Below, piece after piece: positions 13,401 through 23,640 of a stretch of DNA of 64,000 bases. A program made the translations under genes and the position numbers. The stretch is taken from NCBI RefSeq assembly GCF_000340215.1, contig NW_006921534.1, forward strand, positions 5,808,955-5,872,954, given 5' to 3'. Position 1 is the stretch's first letter, and each line of letters begins with the position of its first letter. Source of the DNA: Pseudocercospora fijiensis CIRAD86 (lineage: Eukaryota; Ascomycota; Dothideomycetes; Mycosphaerellales; Mycosphaerellaceae). The notes under the pieces were generated by a model that was not told the DNA's origin, ran no database searches, and was given only the letters and a program-made list of their open reading frames with translations.

Positions 13401-14620
13401 TATACTATAGGGTAAATACCTAAATACGAAGGTGCTAGAGGACACCGAGGAGGCTATTAGGATACACAACGAAACAACTCGCATACCGGGCATTTATATT
13501 TATATAGACGGGTTACTTAAGGAAGACAAGAAGGGCAACTGCAAGCTAGGCTGCTTAGCAGTATCCCTTAACGGCCGAGTCTACGAATCCCGCCTACTAG
13601 GAACAGCAACTTTCTCTTTATCCTTCTACGTAGAAGTATACGGCCTACTACTAGCCCTCTAATTAATTATTTACTACGGGCTTATCGAGCTAGCCTATAT
13701 TTATATAGATAACCGAGGACTAGCACAGCGGATTAGCGACACTAGCGCTAACACCGCTTAGGATGCTATTAAACAGTTCTATAAACTCCGACCCTATATA
13801 CTATACCCTATCTCTATTTAATAGATACCTAGCTACTCGGGCATACTAGGCAATGAATTAGTAGATAAGCTCGCTACCGAAGCGGCAGACCGGGCTAAAG
13901 CAATTTACTCTTCGCTAACGAACGATAGCAAATAGGCTAAAGGCTAAATCGACATCTTTCTAAAAGACTAGTAGCAACAATACTAGATAGAAGGCACTAT
14001 AGGCCGCGGAGTCTACCGGATCTAACTAACAATTACTAAAGACGTCCTTTAAAGATACAACTAGGCTAGCCGCCCGATAGGAAGCATTATTACCTAGATA
14101 AGGACCAGAAAGATAGCGCTTAACTAATACCTCTACGGTATTAGCGCAGTAGGCAGCCTATTCTGCGGCCTCTATATTAACGACGAAGGATACGACCTAT
14201 AAAGACAAACACCCGCCTATATCCTGCTCGAATGCCTAAGACTAACTAAAGATAGAGACAATATATAGGCAGCCCTCGGTAAACGAATTACTAATATCAA
14301 CCTCCTTCTTAGTAACCTAGCGATAGTATAATAGGCAGCCCTATTATTACTAAAGGCGAAAGTCTTATAGCAATTTAGGGTAATCGATCCGGGGCTCGTA
14401 GAATCTAAGTATAGCGACCTAATCTAAAAGCAAGAAGTAGCATTAAATTCTAAGAAGGAAGCTAAAGCCGCGAAGAAAGCAGCGAAACAGGACCGCTAGG
14501 CTCGGATAAAATAGCGATATGCAGAGGCTGCTATACGGGTAACTATATAGTATTACCGGGTTACAGTTAAGCAGTATATAGTATTTATATATAAAGAGCG
14601 TGCTACCGCTCTAAGCTAAC
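10430..14620 (+). pseudogene. LINE ORF2 relic: endonuclease, reverse transcriptase, RNase H
   Basis: Domains in order: endonuclease with GDFNIYY at about 10842, MPDKLNNARGRQL and a DLVFYLL block near 11010; reverse transcriptase at about 11750-12760 with FIIFNADLVEQT and an IDDI catalytic remnant at about 12640; RNase H at about 13490-13900 with IYIDGLLKEDKKGNCKLG, YVEVYGLLLAL, YIYIDNRGLAQR and YSGILGNELVDKLATEAAD. Numerous stops interrupt the frame; a 76-codon uninterrupted piece survives in RNase H at 13432-13662 and should not be taken as a gene. The RNase H domain supports the Tad1 assignment. Confidence 0.78.
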
Positions 14621-14920
14621 GCTACGTAAGTAGCTCTACGAAAGATATCCGCCTAGACCGTTAAGCTACCGCTAATCCTAGCTAAAGCATACTATAAAAA
14701 AGGGACGAGGGACTATAACCGAACGGTTAAGCAAACACGAAGCCGCTAGAGGAACTACCTACCGTTATAGGTCGCGGAAGGGCTTACGGACTTATAGTAA
14801 CAAGAATTAAAGTCTGAACTCGGGACACCTACTTAGGCGAACCGAAACATTAATTCGGCCCCTAATAGCGCTATACACGCCTTCTAGAGCGTACTATACG
14901 CTAACGAACCTAGCGAGTAC

Positions 14921-15162
14921 CTAAGCATGTCTACAGCTCTCAGTCATGAAAATCGCAGACACAAAGATTCTTCAACAGAGCAATGGTATATATACATCGA
15001 GCCAAGTCATGCTACCAATCTGACGCCACAACTCAAGCCTCAGCCCATTCAAAATTCATAGCTCATACATTTGAAGAGCTTCTTCTTCTTCTCCAACAAC
15101 AACAACAACAATCCAGCCCATCATTCTCCAAACAACTATATCTAAGAACTTCATCCCATTAT
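14921..15162. other. Junction between LINE relic and host gene space
   Basis: Base composition returns to normal here. The segment is probably 3' UTR and terminator of the minus-strand gene ending at 15163. A short CAA run lies near 15095. Confidence 0.4.
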
Positions 15163-15804
15163 TCACTCTTCCGTCCAATGCTTACCACCAATACATTCCA
15201 ATTCCGCATGCTCGGCAGGCTCTCGTTTAAAAATATCCTTCATAGCGAACTTAAACCGCTTTCCAAAGCCTCTAGTCTCAAAATTCTCGCTGCTAGAATG
15301 GCTTGGCTTGGCAGAGTGTTTGCGGCGCTTGTATGTTTCTTCGCCGTGAGCCATGGTCCCTTGAAGGCCGATCTTCGGTGCGGTGGGCCTTCCAGTGGTC
15401 TCTTGAGATGTCTGGGTTATTGATGGTGGCTTGGAGATCCGAGCTAAGGTGTCCGGAGGTGGAGATGGTGTTTTGATGAATGCTGGGGGTTGTGAGGCGG
15501 TTTTTGGCCCGTTGGATATGTGGAGTGGTGTCTCATATGGCAGGGCTGCGGTGGGATGGCCGAACACAGGAGCAGTCTGAGGAGTGGATTTCTTGGATCG
15601 GTATGGGCCCGTTGCTAGATCGGGCTTCAGAAACGTCTCCAGTTCATTCGATGCCAGAGCCTTAGAGCCGAGATGAGGTACTTGCACCATATGGACCACT
15701 CTATTCTGGTCCCATGGTGCTAATGACTCTGCGTTGTGTTCGTCGCAGCTGGCCTCGTCCTCAATGGGAGTGACCGACCTCTCTCGCTCGATAGCAATAG
15801 GCAT
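15163..15804 (-). CDS. Hypothetical protein with GKRFK..KDIF..HWTEE C-terminal motif
   Basis: A single exon of 213 codons read from ATG at 15804 (MPIAIERERSVTPIEDE). The frame is open 12 codons further upstream but has no ATG there. The first 150 residues are Pro/Ser/Thr-rich and look disordered; the end is basic (YKRRKHSAKPSHSSS) and then FGKRFKFAMKDIFKREPAE, closing with KHWTEE. I recognise that C-terminal block from unrelated-looking hypothetical proteins in Dothideomycetes, where it acts as a shared tail of unknown function. No signal peptide or membrane segment is visible. It sits against the LINE relic. Confidence 0.62.
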   Translation of the reverse strand: MPIAIERERSVTPIEDEASCDEHNAESLAPWDQNRVVHMVQVPHLGSKALASNELETFLKPDLATGPYRSKKSTPQTAPVFGHPTAALPYETPLHISNGPKTASQPPAFIKTPSPPPDTLARISKPPSITQTSQETTGRPTAPKIGLQGTMAHGEETYKRRKHSAKPSHSSSENFETRGFGKRFKFAMKDIFKREPAEHAELECIGGKHWTEE

Positions 15805-17810
15805 GATGTGAGCTGAGCTTTCCCGTTGTACTGATGTCAATAATAGAAGGGTGGGTCTGAAGCTGAGGCTGCGAAACGCGGCCGCTATACGTTGACCTCC
15901 TTCAAGTTGATGCAGATGCTCAAGTCCAAGAGTGATCCAGCAAAGCGACGGTCGTTATTCTGCCGTAGCTGTCGTCACAAGCAAGAAAGGAAAGTAGGAA
16001 CAATAGACAAAACGCAAAAGTCGAAAAGAATCAAGAAGGTCAGCATCGAAGCAATGTGACAAAGGAAATGCTGGCCGGTACGAGGTCACGCTATGGTGTG
16101 TTTGAGACCTGCCATCAAGGCTGGAGCACGCGACCTAGGTCGTTCAAGCGCCTGGCCGAAGGTAAGGTGGAGGCATCGTCACCAACTCCATGCATAAGCT
16201 CTGGCCCTCAACCATTGACGCTCGTGGATGCATAGTATCTCCCAAGTCAGGTCCTGGTAAGCTGTTTCAGTAGTGCAAACTGTGCCACACGGTCTCAAAC
16301 TTGTTCCTAGATCCATTGGCGGTTCGTCGTTGGATCTTGAAGGGCGAACATAGGGCCAATGCCGTTAGGAAAAGACCATCGTGCAATCGATAGTTGCCGT
16401 ACATTGCCCGGCACGTCTTGCTGCTCATTGAACACAGCACGCGCGCGACTTCAATGTAAAGAGGCGCTACAAAGCAGACCGGTGCCTCATCTCAAATGAC
16501 GAATATAGACTGAGTTAACACCATATGAGGTTGAAGTCCGTTCTCATTGGCCTCGCTTGGGTAGCCATTGTAGGCAGGTAAGGGTACGGGCGGTTAGAGG
16601 TGAGGCCACGCATTTGCAGATCTTATAAGCACAAGTACCGCGATTCGCTCGGAATCGGATGGAGATATGGCGAGCGTCTGCTCAGACATCTTGCGTGATG
16701 TCTTATGCTGTGGTTGTGAGGTTGATGCAGGAGTGAGGAAGGAACGTGAAGTCTAGACTCGGTCTGTCGATTTCTTGGCACGGACTTCAACTGATCGGCT
16801 TCGACTTGAACTGCCATCATAGCTCCTTCCACACAGGTCAGCCTCGCAGAACACGCCCATAGCCAGTCGCCGCATTCCACGCGTACAAGATAACCTCGCC
16901 ATCACCGCCATGCGAGCTTAATGCCAATGGCAACACGTTCGCACCGCACGCGCCGTCAACAACATCCGAGTAGACTGTGCAAAAGACCTGGGCTGTACAC
17001 TTGTCACACCGGTACTGCCTTGGATTGCGATCGAGGGCTTACTTCGAGAAGAGCTGTGGTTCAAATAGATAACTGAAAGAGAGTCTCGAGCATGGGCGCC
17101 GCAGGAGTTCTACTCGTTCAACAAAAGGCGCTCTAGATGGTGGCCCTTCGCGATATGAACGACTGACAAGCAAAGCTGGGCCAAGTCATGCTCACCTTCC
17201 ACTGAAAAACGAGAAGAAGCAGATCGCTCCCCAACAGGCTCTTAGCCCGATCATTTGGATAAATCGCCAAGTCATCCTCTAGGAGCCCAGGCTTTCGCTG
17301 AGCCTTGTTAACCACCAGCACACATCAGCACATGACGCAAAACAGGTGGGTGAACGGGCTTCAAGCAGCATGTCGGCAAGCACGGGGAAAGTGACCGACC
17401 GTGATGCAACTTCTTCAAGCTGCGACCACATGCAGCTGAAATCCTTGTGCCTCTGATATTCCTGAACCCGCGCTGAAAATACATCATGTCCTGCTTGCTT
17501 ATACGCGTCTAACTTGCGTGCTCACTGGTGGCAAAGCTGAGTCGTCTTGGCTATCCAAATCTGCGAATTGGCTTGCAGCGAAACTTGCGAGCCCTACGAG
17601 AGCACGGTTCCTGCCCTGCAAAGTGGCCGAAAGGAGTCCAGCGTCTTGTGCGCGACGCGTAAACCTCTGCAAAAGACAAGTTCTCGACAGTTCCTATGAA
17701 CGAACATCTCAACCTCGCACTCCTCTATCTCGAGCTTCCTGTTGCAATTCCTAGCACGATGGAAGCCGTCGCCTACAGCGATACGATCGATGAGACAGTC
17801 TCATCACTGA
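15805..17810. other. 2-kb stretch with no supportable gene
   Basis: Normal base composition but only short ORFs without splice-consistent partners or recognisable motifs on either strand. It includes the promoter of the gene starting at 15804. A rapidly evolving intron-rich gene cannot be excluded. Confidence 0.4.
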
Positions 17811-18164
17811 TCAATATGCGCCAACTCTGGCATACCGGCGCTCGTACGTAACGCTCGCAGAAATCCAGAATTTTGAAGCTGGGATTTCAAATACCACTGA
17901 ATCACTTTCCATGATCATGTTATACTTAGATTCGGGGATCATGACGTGGCCAGTATCATAATCTTCGTACGCAAGGTCATCAAGAATACAGATCAGCCTC
18001 GAGAAAATGTCATGTCTCTGACCATCGTTCTTCATATACAAAGAGCAACACGACTCAATCCCTCGGGATCGGGACCCCACAGCTGTATGCACAATCAGCC
18101 GAAGTGCTGTCTGCGTGATGCGATTGGTCAGAGCTGAGAGTGCCCAGAAAACAGGAAGCTCCAT
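17811..18164 (-). CDS. Possible small ORF, 117 codons, unrecognised
   Basis: An ATG-to-stop frame on the minus strand (MELPVFWALSALTNRITQ...). The central part (residues about 40-100) has a balanced, protein-like composition including ILDDLAYEDYDTGHVMIPE, but there is no domain, signal peptide or clear membrane segment that I recognise. It could be one exon of a longer gene, a remnant, or chance. Confidence 0.22.
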   Translation of the reverse strand: MELPVFWALSALTNRITQTALRLIVHTAVGSRSRGIESCCSLYMKNDGQRHDIFSRLICILDDLAYEDYDTGHVMIPESKYNMIMESDSVVFEIPASKFWISASVTYERRYARVGAY

Positions 18165-18642
18165 GTCACACCTCCACAGCTTTCCACTGGGCGCTTAATC
18201 CTTCATTCGCCTTGGCTGCTTCCTTCGTCGCGCGACCACAAGGGCCAGAAGTGTATTATTCCAATCACGCCCACTGCAACGAGAATCCATCCCATCTCTA
18301 GGGCAGCCCCATGTGCGCTCAGCCCAGTGGACACGCAGTGTCGTGCCAAGTCACTCTTGTGGCAGGGAGACTCGCGGAACTATGCACGCCTCTCACGAGT
18401 CTGCTTGACGCTAGGTCACCTTCTGGTCGCCTCTATATGCAAAGGGAGTCTCGGTAAGCTGTATCTCACATCTTTCCACGCAGATCTAGTCTTCGGCACT
18501 CTCTGTTGAAGATCTGAGCTCGATTCTTTTCATTCTTCAACTTCATAATCGCACTCGCGACCAGGACGATCACGACCACTCCAATCCGCGTCTCCTTCGC
18601 GCTGGACGCCGCGCTGGCACGAAGCCTCGAATTGGCGCCACG
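18165..18642. other. Upstream region of the BIM1-like gene
   Basis: No coding evidence. Pyrimidine-rich stretches near 18515-18600 precede the start codon at 18643, as is common in fungal promoters and 5' leaders. Confidence 0.35.
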
Positions 18643-19505
18643 ATGTTCGGAATAACTTCAGTGTTCACAATCGCGATAGTAGCGCTATCAGGCCTAGCAA
18701 GAGCACATACCGTAATCACATATCCGGGATGGAGAGGGAATAACCTGCACACGAATGGCACAGCGCCGCAATTCAATCCTGCGACAATTGGAATTGATCA
18801 CAACGATAATGGCACTTGGGGCTATCCATTCGGCATGCAGTGGATGTATCCTTGTAAGTGAACAAGACATCAGCAGGCGACATGGCTCGTCTAATATATG
18901 GCAGGCGGAGGCATGGGACTGACAACCAACCGAACTCGCTGGCCTGTCGGAGGTGGAGCTTTATCAGTACAGCCCGGATGGTTCCCAGGACATTCAAAGG
19001 CATTCTTCTATGTCAACATTGGTATTCAAGAGGAAGGACAGATGGCGCCGCCCAACTACTCGCACCCAGTCGTGCCGCCATTTGAAGTGACAGGACCAAG
19101 CAACAGCCAGTATCCAGGACAATTCTGTTTGCCTCAAGTGCGCATGCCGGCCAACGTATCCTTATCGCCTGGCCAGAACATCACGATTCAAGTGATCGAA
19201 ACAGCGCAGCACGGAGCCGCTCTATACAGTGTATGTGTTCCGTAATCTTCTTTAGGATAAATCAGCTACTTTAGGATAAATCAGCTACTGACAAGCATTA
19301 GTGTGTGGACGTGACTCTGGAAGAAAACGGAAGCCCACAAGTCGAAGAAGTCACGCCACAAAACTGCTACAACTCCTCAAATCTCGGCTTCCAGCAAGTC
19401 TTCACGACGGAAGCGCTTACCGCAGGAGCATCCTCCTTAGCAGCACCATCAACGGTCCTCGCATTGACAGTCATGGTCGCAACGGCTCTTTTCACCCTAT
19501 CATAG
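18643..19505 (+). CDS. BIM1-like copper-binding protein (X325 / LPMO-like family), GPI-anchored
   Basis: Three exons: 18643-18853, 18905-19230 and 19302-19505, with introns of 51 bp (GTAAGT..GGCAG) and 71 bp (GTATGT..ATTAG); the splices keep the frame and yield 246 residues. Residues 1-21 are a signal peptide ending ARA, so the mature protein begins with His22 (HTVITYPGWRGNN), the copper-ligating N-terminal His of this family. MYPCGG is formed across intron 1 and is the conserved Cys-Gly-Gly block. A second Cys pair (FCLPQV; CVDVTLE..NCYNSS) suggests disulphides. The C-terminus is Ser/Ala-rich followed by a hydrophobic tail, typical of a GPI signal. Known members (BIM1 in Cryptococcus, X325 proteins) bind copper at the cell surface and serve in copper uptake or wall biology rather than polysaccharide cleavage. 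Copper-dependent regulation cannot be judged here. Confidence 0.88.
19231..19301 (+). repeat. Tandem 19-bp duplication inside intron 2 of the BIM1-like gene
   Basis: The unit TTTAGGATAAATCAGCTAC occurs at 19251-19269 and again at 19270-19288. Each copy carries a TTTAG that resembles a 3' splice site; the acceptor that keeps the frame is the later ATTAG ending at 19301. Confidence 0.9.
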
Positions 19506-19870
19506 ACCTCAGAACCGAAAAATTTCACGACGCAGACGACCATCGATTCCAGAATTCTTTGTGCATATTACGGCGAGACTTTGTGAGAACTAGAGGCAGG
19601 CAGGAATTTCTCCACCAGATGATATCCAAGGGGAAGGCGGGCAATTACAATTTACCGGCGTTTATTGTGAAGTTAATGTGTAAAAGCGCTGCTTTGGAAG
19701 CGCTTCACATTGCCGGCTTGGCAGCATGAACATGAGAAATGGAGAGTCACAAATCACTTACTTATCCACTTTTCGTCCAGAATACCTGACTATGACTGTT
19801 TTAGAGTGTTGTTTTGCTTGCCTAAAGATGGTAGAGAGAGAGCCCTGGTGAGCTTGTTCCATAACGCGGC

Positions 19871-20827
19871 TGAGAATGGCCGCAAATCAACTGGACCAAT
19901 TACAGCCGAGCTGTGATCTACGGCCACGAGAATGAGCAAGGCAGCCCCAATGAAGCGGCCACTCCGGTAGTCAGTGACGAAAAGAAGACACCTGACAGTC
20001 CAAAAGTCCAGGAGGAACCTGAGATTGAGCTTCCAGTCCAAACTGAGAAGAAGTCGTACCTTGACAAGATCAAGCTTATCCGAAAAGTCGATCTTAAGAA
20101 AGAGAACCATTTGGCCGGGATGGCTTGGCGACCACTGGTATTCATGACCTTCCCAGTTATCTTCTATGCGGGATTCTCGTACGGTTCCAACCTCTGCTGG
20201 TTCAATGTGCTGAACGCAACATCCTCACTCGTGCTCGCCAACTCTCCTTACAACTTCTCGCCGAGCATGGTTGGCGTCACCTACGTATCTCCTTTGGTCG
20301 GCACAGCCATTGCAAGTGCTTATACTGGCTGGGTGGGTGATAAAGTGCTAATTGCACTCGCGAGGCGAAACAAAGGTATCCTTGAGCCAGAGCACCGCCT
20401 GTGGTTATTTTTGCCGCACACGCTGCTTTTGCCTTTTGCCTTAATCTTATGGGGCGTCGGCGCTGCCCACCACATCCACTGGTTCGGGTGCGTATTTGCA
20501 ATGGGCGTCATTGCTCTCACAAACGTCATCGGCCTCCAGCTCTCGATCTCATATTGCATTGACAGCTACAAGGATCTCGGCGCAGAAGCCATTGTGACAG
20601 TCATCCTCGTGCGAAACACTATGTCGTTTGCTGTCAATTACGGAACCACTCCTTGGGTGACGAATATGGGTCTTCGGAATGCCTTCATTTTGGCAGCATT
20701 CGTGGGAATGGCTCAGAGTGCATCGCTCCTGGTCATGGTCAAGTATGGCAACACTCCGCGTAGGAGCAAAGGACCGAGATATGTCAAATATGTGGAGCAG
20801 ATGGCGAGTGCTGGTGTTGTTCATTAG
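19871..20827 (+). pseudogene. C-terminal half of an MFS transporter (N-terminal six helices missing)
   Basis: From a GTG-type position at 19913 the frame is open for 304 codons to the stop at 20827; there is no in-frame ATG near the beginning and a stop lies at 19871. The piece starts with a charged, Glu/Pro/Lys-rich loop (SPKVQEEPEIELPVQTEKK), then has about six hydrophobic helices (for example PLVFMTFPVIFYAGFSYG, MVGVTYVSPLVGTAIASAYT, LPFALILWGVGAAHHIH, AFILAAFVGMAQSASLLVMV). This corresponds to the central loop plus helices 7-12 of a drug:H+ antiporter-like MFS protein. The 365 bp between the previous gene and this frame cannot encode the first six helices. It is therefore most likely a truncated remnant, although the retained frame has no stops, so loss may be recent. 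Confidence 0.75.
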
Positions 20828-21239
20828 TCGGGAGACATAGTCACGCGTCCAAAACAGAGGAGAAGTACACCTATGTTTCTGTGGATCAGTTCGGATTCCT
20901 AAAAATTCCTAAGTCGAGATCCGAGCACGCAACCTGACAACCTCAGTGCTCTCTTTGATCATGCATTCCCTCTCTCCCACGCTGATCCATCAGGTGAAGA
21001 TGGCGCTAAGTGGTGTCCTGCATGATGGCGGGCTGCTGCTGTGAAAACAGAGTGACCACGACCAAATGCATAATGAACATGGAGTTTCATCAACGGATAG
21101 TTCTAGGGGTTTGTACGGAAAGTGAGACTCACAATGGGATTTTGAATTTGGGATTCGACCTTGTACGGGAGTCGATGCGATGAAGTGATCGGGTAGGATA
21201 ATGGAGATTGATGCTGCATGCTCGCGGCGATGCTAGCAG
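20828..21239. other. Intergenic sequence without features
   Basis: Ordinary composition, no supportable ORF. It lies between the MFS remnant and the AT-only tract. Confidence 0.4.
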
Positions 21240-21645
21240 TAGATTCCATTACGGAATACGATATTACTAAAAAGGTGGTCAATAAATAGATTGACTGTGT
21301 ACTATATATACCAAGCCTATCGCTTTAGGACTTTTAATTTAAAATAATGAAGTCTATTAATAAAGAATTTGTAATGACTTTAGGATCCAAATTTTAGATA
21401 AAATTATAACAAATTATAGTAGTAATAAAAATTAGTAATAAATTTTATATAAATCTTATATAGATCCTATATAAATCCTATATAAATCTTATACAAAATC
21501 TTATATAGCTATATATTATTAAAATACTTAGATTCTAAGCTGTATTTTTAATAATATTTTATTTAATGTTGTAGTATGTGTTTCGTTAGGATGGATAGTT
21601 TTTATAGAAATTATAGTCTTTAAAAAACGCTAAAGATCTAATTGG
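21240..21645. repeat. AT-only tract with short ATCYTATATAA-type tandem repeats
   Basis: An abrupt block of very low GC with essentially no CpG, unlike the CpG-keeping RIP relics elsewhere in this window. Between about 21453 and 21508 a unit like ATCTTATATAG, ATCCTATATAA, ATCCTATATAA, ATCTTATACAA, ATCTTATATAG repeats. It could be a much older, fully decayed repeat or an AT-rich isochore fragment. No coding potential. Confidence 0.7.
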
Positions 21646-22028
21646 TTGCATTCTATACGAACTAGCAGGGCGGTGTAACTCGGCCTCCGAAGAACCAACC
21701 TCTCGCCTCCTTCGAGAGATACTACAACAAACGATAGCGCTAGCGACAAAGCGCGATACAAGTCGACCGAACAACCTTGGAAGAGTACCTCGCTACGGCT
21801 AAACAAGAGTGCCTCGCTAAAATCGAATCGACCGGGGCGGGACCACGGCTGCGTGTTCAGGCGGCGGCGTATAAGGCGGCGGTATACAAGGCGGCGATAC
21901 AAGGCGGAACTTCGCTCGCGCTTCGTAGGCACGCAGAGCCGCCGACAAGCACATAATATATCTTCCCAAGAACATCCATTCTCTATCGGCCTCCTTGCTC
22001 CCATAACCACGTAACATTCTCGCACGAC
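21646..22028. other. Upstream region of the IAH1-like gene with a GGCGGC repeat
   Basis: Normal GC returns at about 21646. Imperfect tandem copies of GGCGGCG-TA(T/C)AA lie at 21860-21908, about 120 bp before the start codon. This is the expected promoter position, but no known factor site is assigned. Confidence 0.4.
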
Positions 22029-22931
22029 ATGAAGCGACCCGTAGAAAGAACGCAAGCCGCCATGTCTTCTCAAAATGACTCCCCCGCTACGGCAACCAGC
22101 ACCTCGAGCAACAACATGCTCGGGGGAGCAATTGGTCAATTTCTGCTTTTCGGCGACAGCATCACGCAACAGTCGTTCAATCAAGACCGCGGATTCGGCT
22201 TTGGAGCCCAATTGAGCGACGCCTACGTCCGGCAACTGGATGTCGTCAACAGAGGTTTCAGCGGCTATAACACAAGACAAGCACTCGAAGTGCTTCCACA
22301 CGCTCTGCCTTCAAGACAATGTGCACAAGTCCGGTTCATGACGTTCTTTTTCGGCGCAAACGACTCCAGGCTTCCGGATACTCCAGGCGGACCGCAACAG
22401 CACGTTCCTCTTGATGAGTTCGCAAGTAATACCAAAGCTTTGGTAAATCATCCAGATGTGCGAGGGCATGAAGGCATAAGACGAATTTTGATCACGCCTC
22501 CGCCGGTCGACGAGAGGAAGTGTCTCGAAAGCGACAAGTCCAATGATCCGAACTATCCAGATGTTATCAGACGAAGGGCCAGCGTGACGAAACAGTATGC
22601 GGAAGCTGTGAAGAAAGTGGGAGAGGAGACCCAGGTGCATGTCATCGATTTTTGGAGCGCTCTCATATCGCGAGCCGGGGGAAGTCTTGTTGACCCAGAG
22701 CCGACAGGGTCTATTAATATGCCAAAGAACGACGTCCTGCAGAGCTTCCTTCATGATGGTCTACATCTGAGTCCTGCCGGATATAAAGTACTGTATGAAG
22801 AATTGCTACAGTTGATCAACAGGACCTGGCCCGAAGAGTCCCCAGATCAACTCGCGTTTGTCTTCCCTCGCTGGGACGATACCAAAGCGTGGCAGCCGAA
22901 CGGCAAGAGAGACTTGACAGCTCGATGGTAA
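22029..22931 (+). CDS. IAH1: SGNH/GDSL esterase, isoamyl-acetate-hydrolysing (IAH1) type
   Basis: Single exon, 300 codons. The SGNH blocks are all present: block I FLLFGDSITQQS (nucleophile Ser), block II VVNRGFSGYNT (Gly), block III FFFGANDSRLP (Asn) and block V LHDGLHLSPAGYKVLYEEL (Asp and His of the triad). The length is somewhat greater than the yeast enzyme's roughly 240 residues because of a Ser/Thr-rich N-terminal extension and a C-terminal tail ending in KRDLTARW. Yeast Iah1 hydrolyses acetate esters such as isoamyl acetate in the cytosol; substrate here is inferred from family only. Two start codons are possible: 22029 or 22062; the second has the better context (GCCGCCATG). No signal peptide is evident. 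Confidence 0.85.
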   Translation: MKRPVERTQAAMSSQNDSPATATSTSSNNMLGGAIGQFLLFGDSITQQSFNQDRGFGFGAQLSDAYVRQLDVVNRGFSGYNTRQALEVLPHALPSRQCAQVRFMTFFFGANDSRLPDTPGGPQQHVPLDEFASNTKALVNHPDVRGHEGIRRILITPPPVDERKCLESDKSNDPNYPDVIRRRASVTKQYAEAVKKVGEETQVHVIDFWSALISRAGGSLVDPEPTGSINMPKNDVLQSFLHDGLHLSPAGYKVLYEELLQLINRTWPEESPDQLAFVFPRWDDTKAWQPNGKRDLTARW

Positions 22932-23640
22932 CTCTGGATGGGGCGCGTTATATTGGAAGATAGGCCGGCAACAGGAGAGATGCTTGCACTATCGCAGCAA
23001 AAGGTTGACTGATGTCTCCTGCACGCATGGCAGGAGAAGTTGTCAAAAAGGCAGGGGCGGCATCGAGAAACATCTTGGGAAGAGGTCGACGACACGTGGT
23101 CAGTCTGCCTCCTGTACCACTAGCACATTCCCACCGTACCGTGTCTGGTCACACAGCGTCCTCGCGTGAGTTATCGATCGCCTGGGCATGTCACTCGACC
23201 CAGGAGAACTCCTCTGGGCAACGATTGATCTGGCTGCACGAGCACAGCAGATGTAGTCGCGTGGAAAAGAGGTCTCGTGTCTGCTGAGCTGGTGCACTCA
23301 CCTTGATCGCCCTAGCGCTGCTTGAAACAGCTTAGACGCAATTTCCAATCCTTCTCGGCCACGTCCGAACCTCCTCCCGAACCCAAACCCCATACTTTGA
23401 ACATTTGAGTTGAGTTGAGTTTTGTCGGGCTCAGCTCAGCTCGCCTCTTCACTCCGTGGCGCCCACGCAGTAATGTCCACTCGACTCGGCTTCACAGCAT
23501 CTTGACCATCCACTATGGCTCCACCCACAGTGTCTATATACTAAACCACCCACAGGACCTGGAATGGGCCAGCCGTTGACGCTAAGAATGTGATCTGCAA
23601 GACGTGTAGCGTAGGCGTACAGACAGAAGAAAAGGACCTG
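22932..23640. other. Intergenic sequence between IAH1-like gene and Mutator-like element
   Basis: Normal base composition and no supportable gene. Short direct repeats (TGAGT units near 23408; AGCTC units near 23430) are present. The RIP-altered composition begins at about 23641. Confidence 0.4.

Larger units (their letters stand above)
7902..14920 (+). mobile_element. Tad1-like LINE (non-LTR retrotransposon), RIP-inactivated
   Basis: A 7-kb plus-strand relic beginning directly after the right inverted repeat of the pogo element and ending about 14900, where normal base composition returns. It has the order expected of Tad1-group LINEs: a gag-like ORF1 with a zinc-knuckle remnant, then ORF2 with apurinic-type endonuclease, reverse transcriptase and RNase H. 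Composition is strongly RIP-altered throughout. No poly-A tail or target-site duplication could be defined, so both ends are approximate. Confidence 0.8.

Noticed and set aside
13432..13662. 76-codon ORF that looks like a clean gene
   Set aside because: It is an uninterrupted piece of the LINE RNase H domain.
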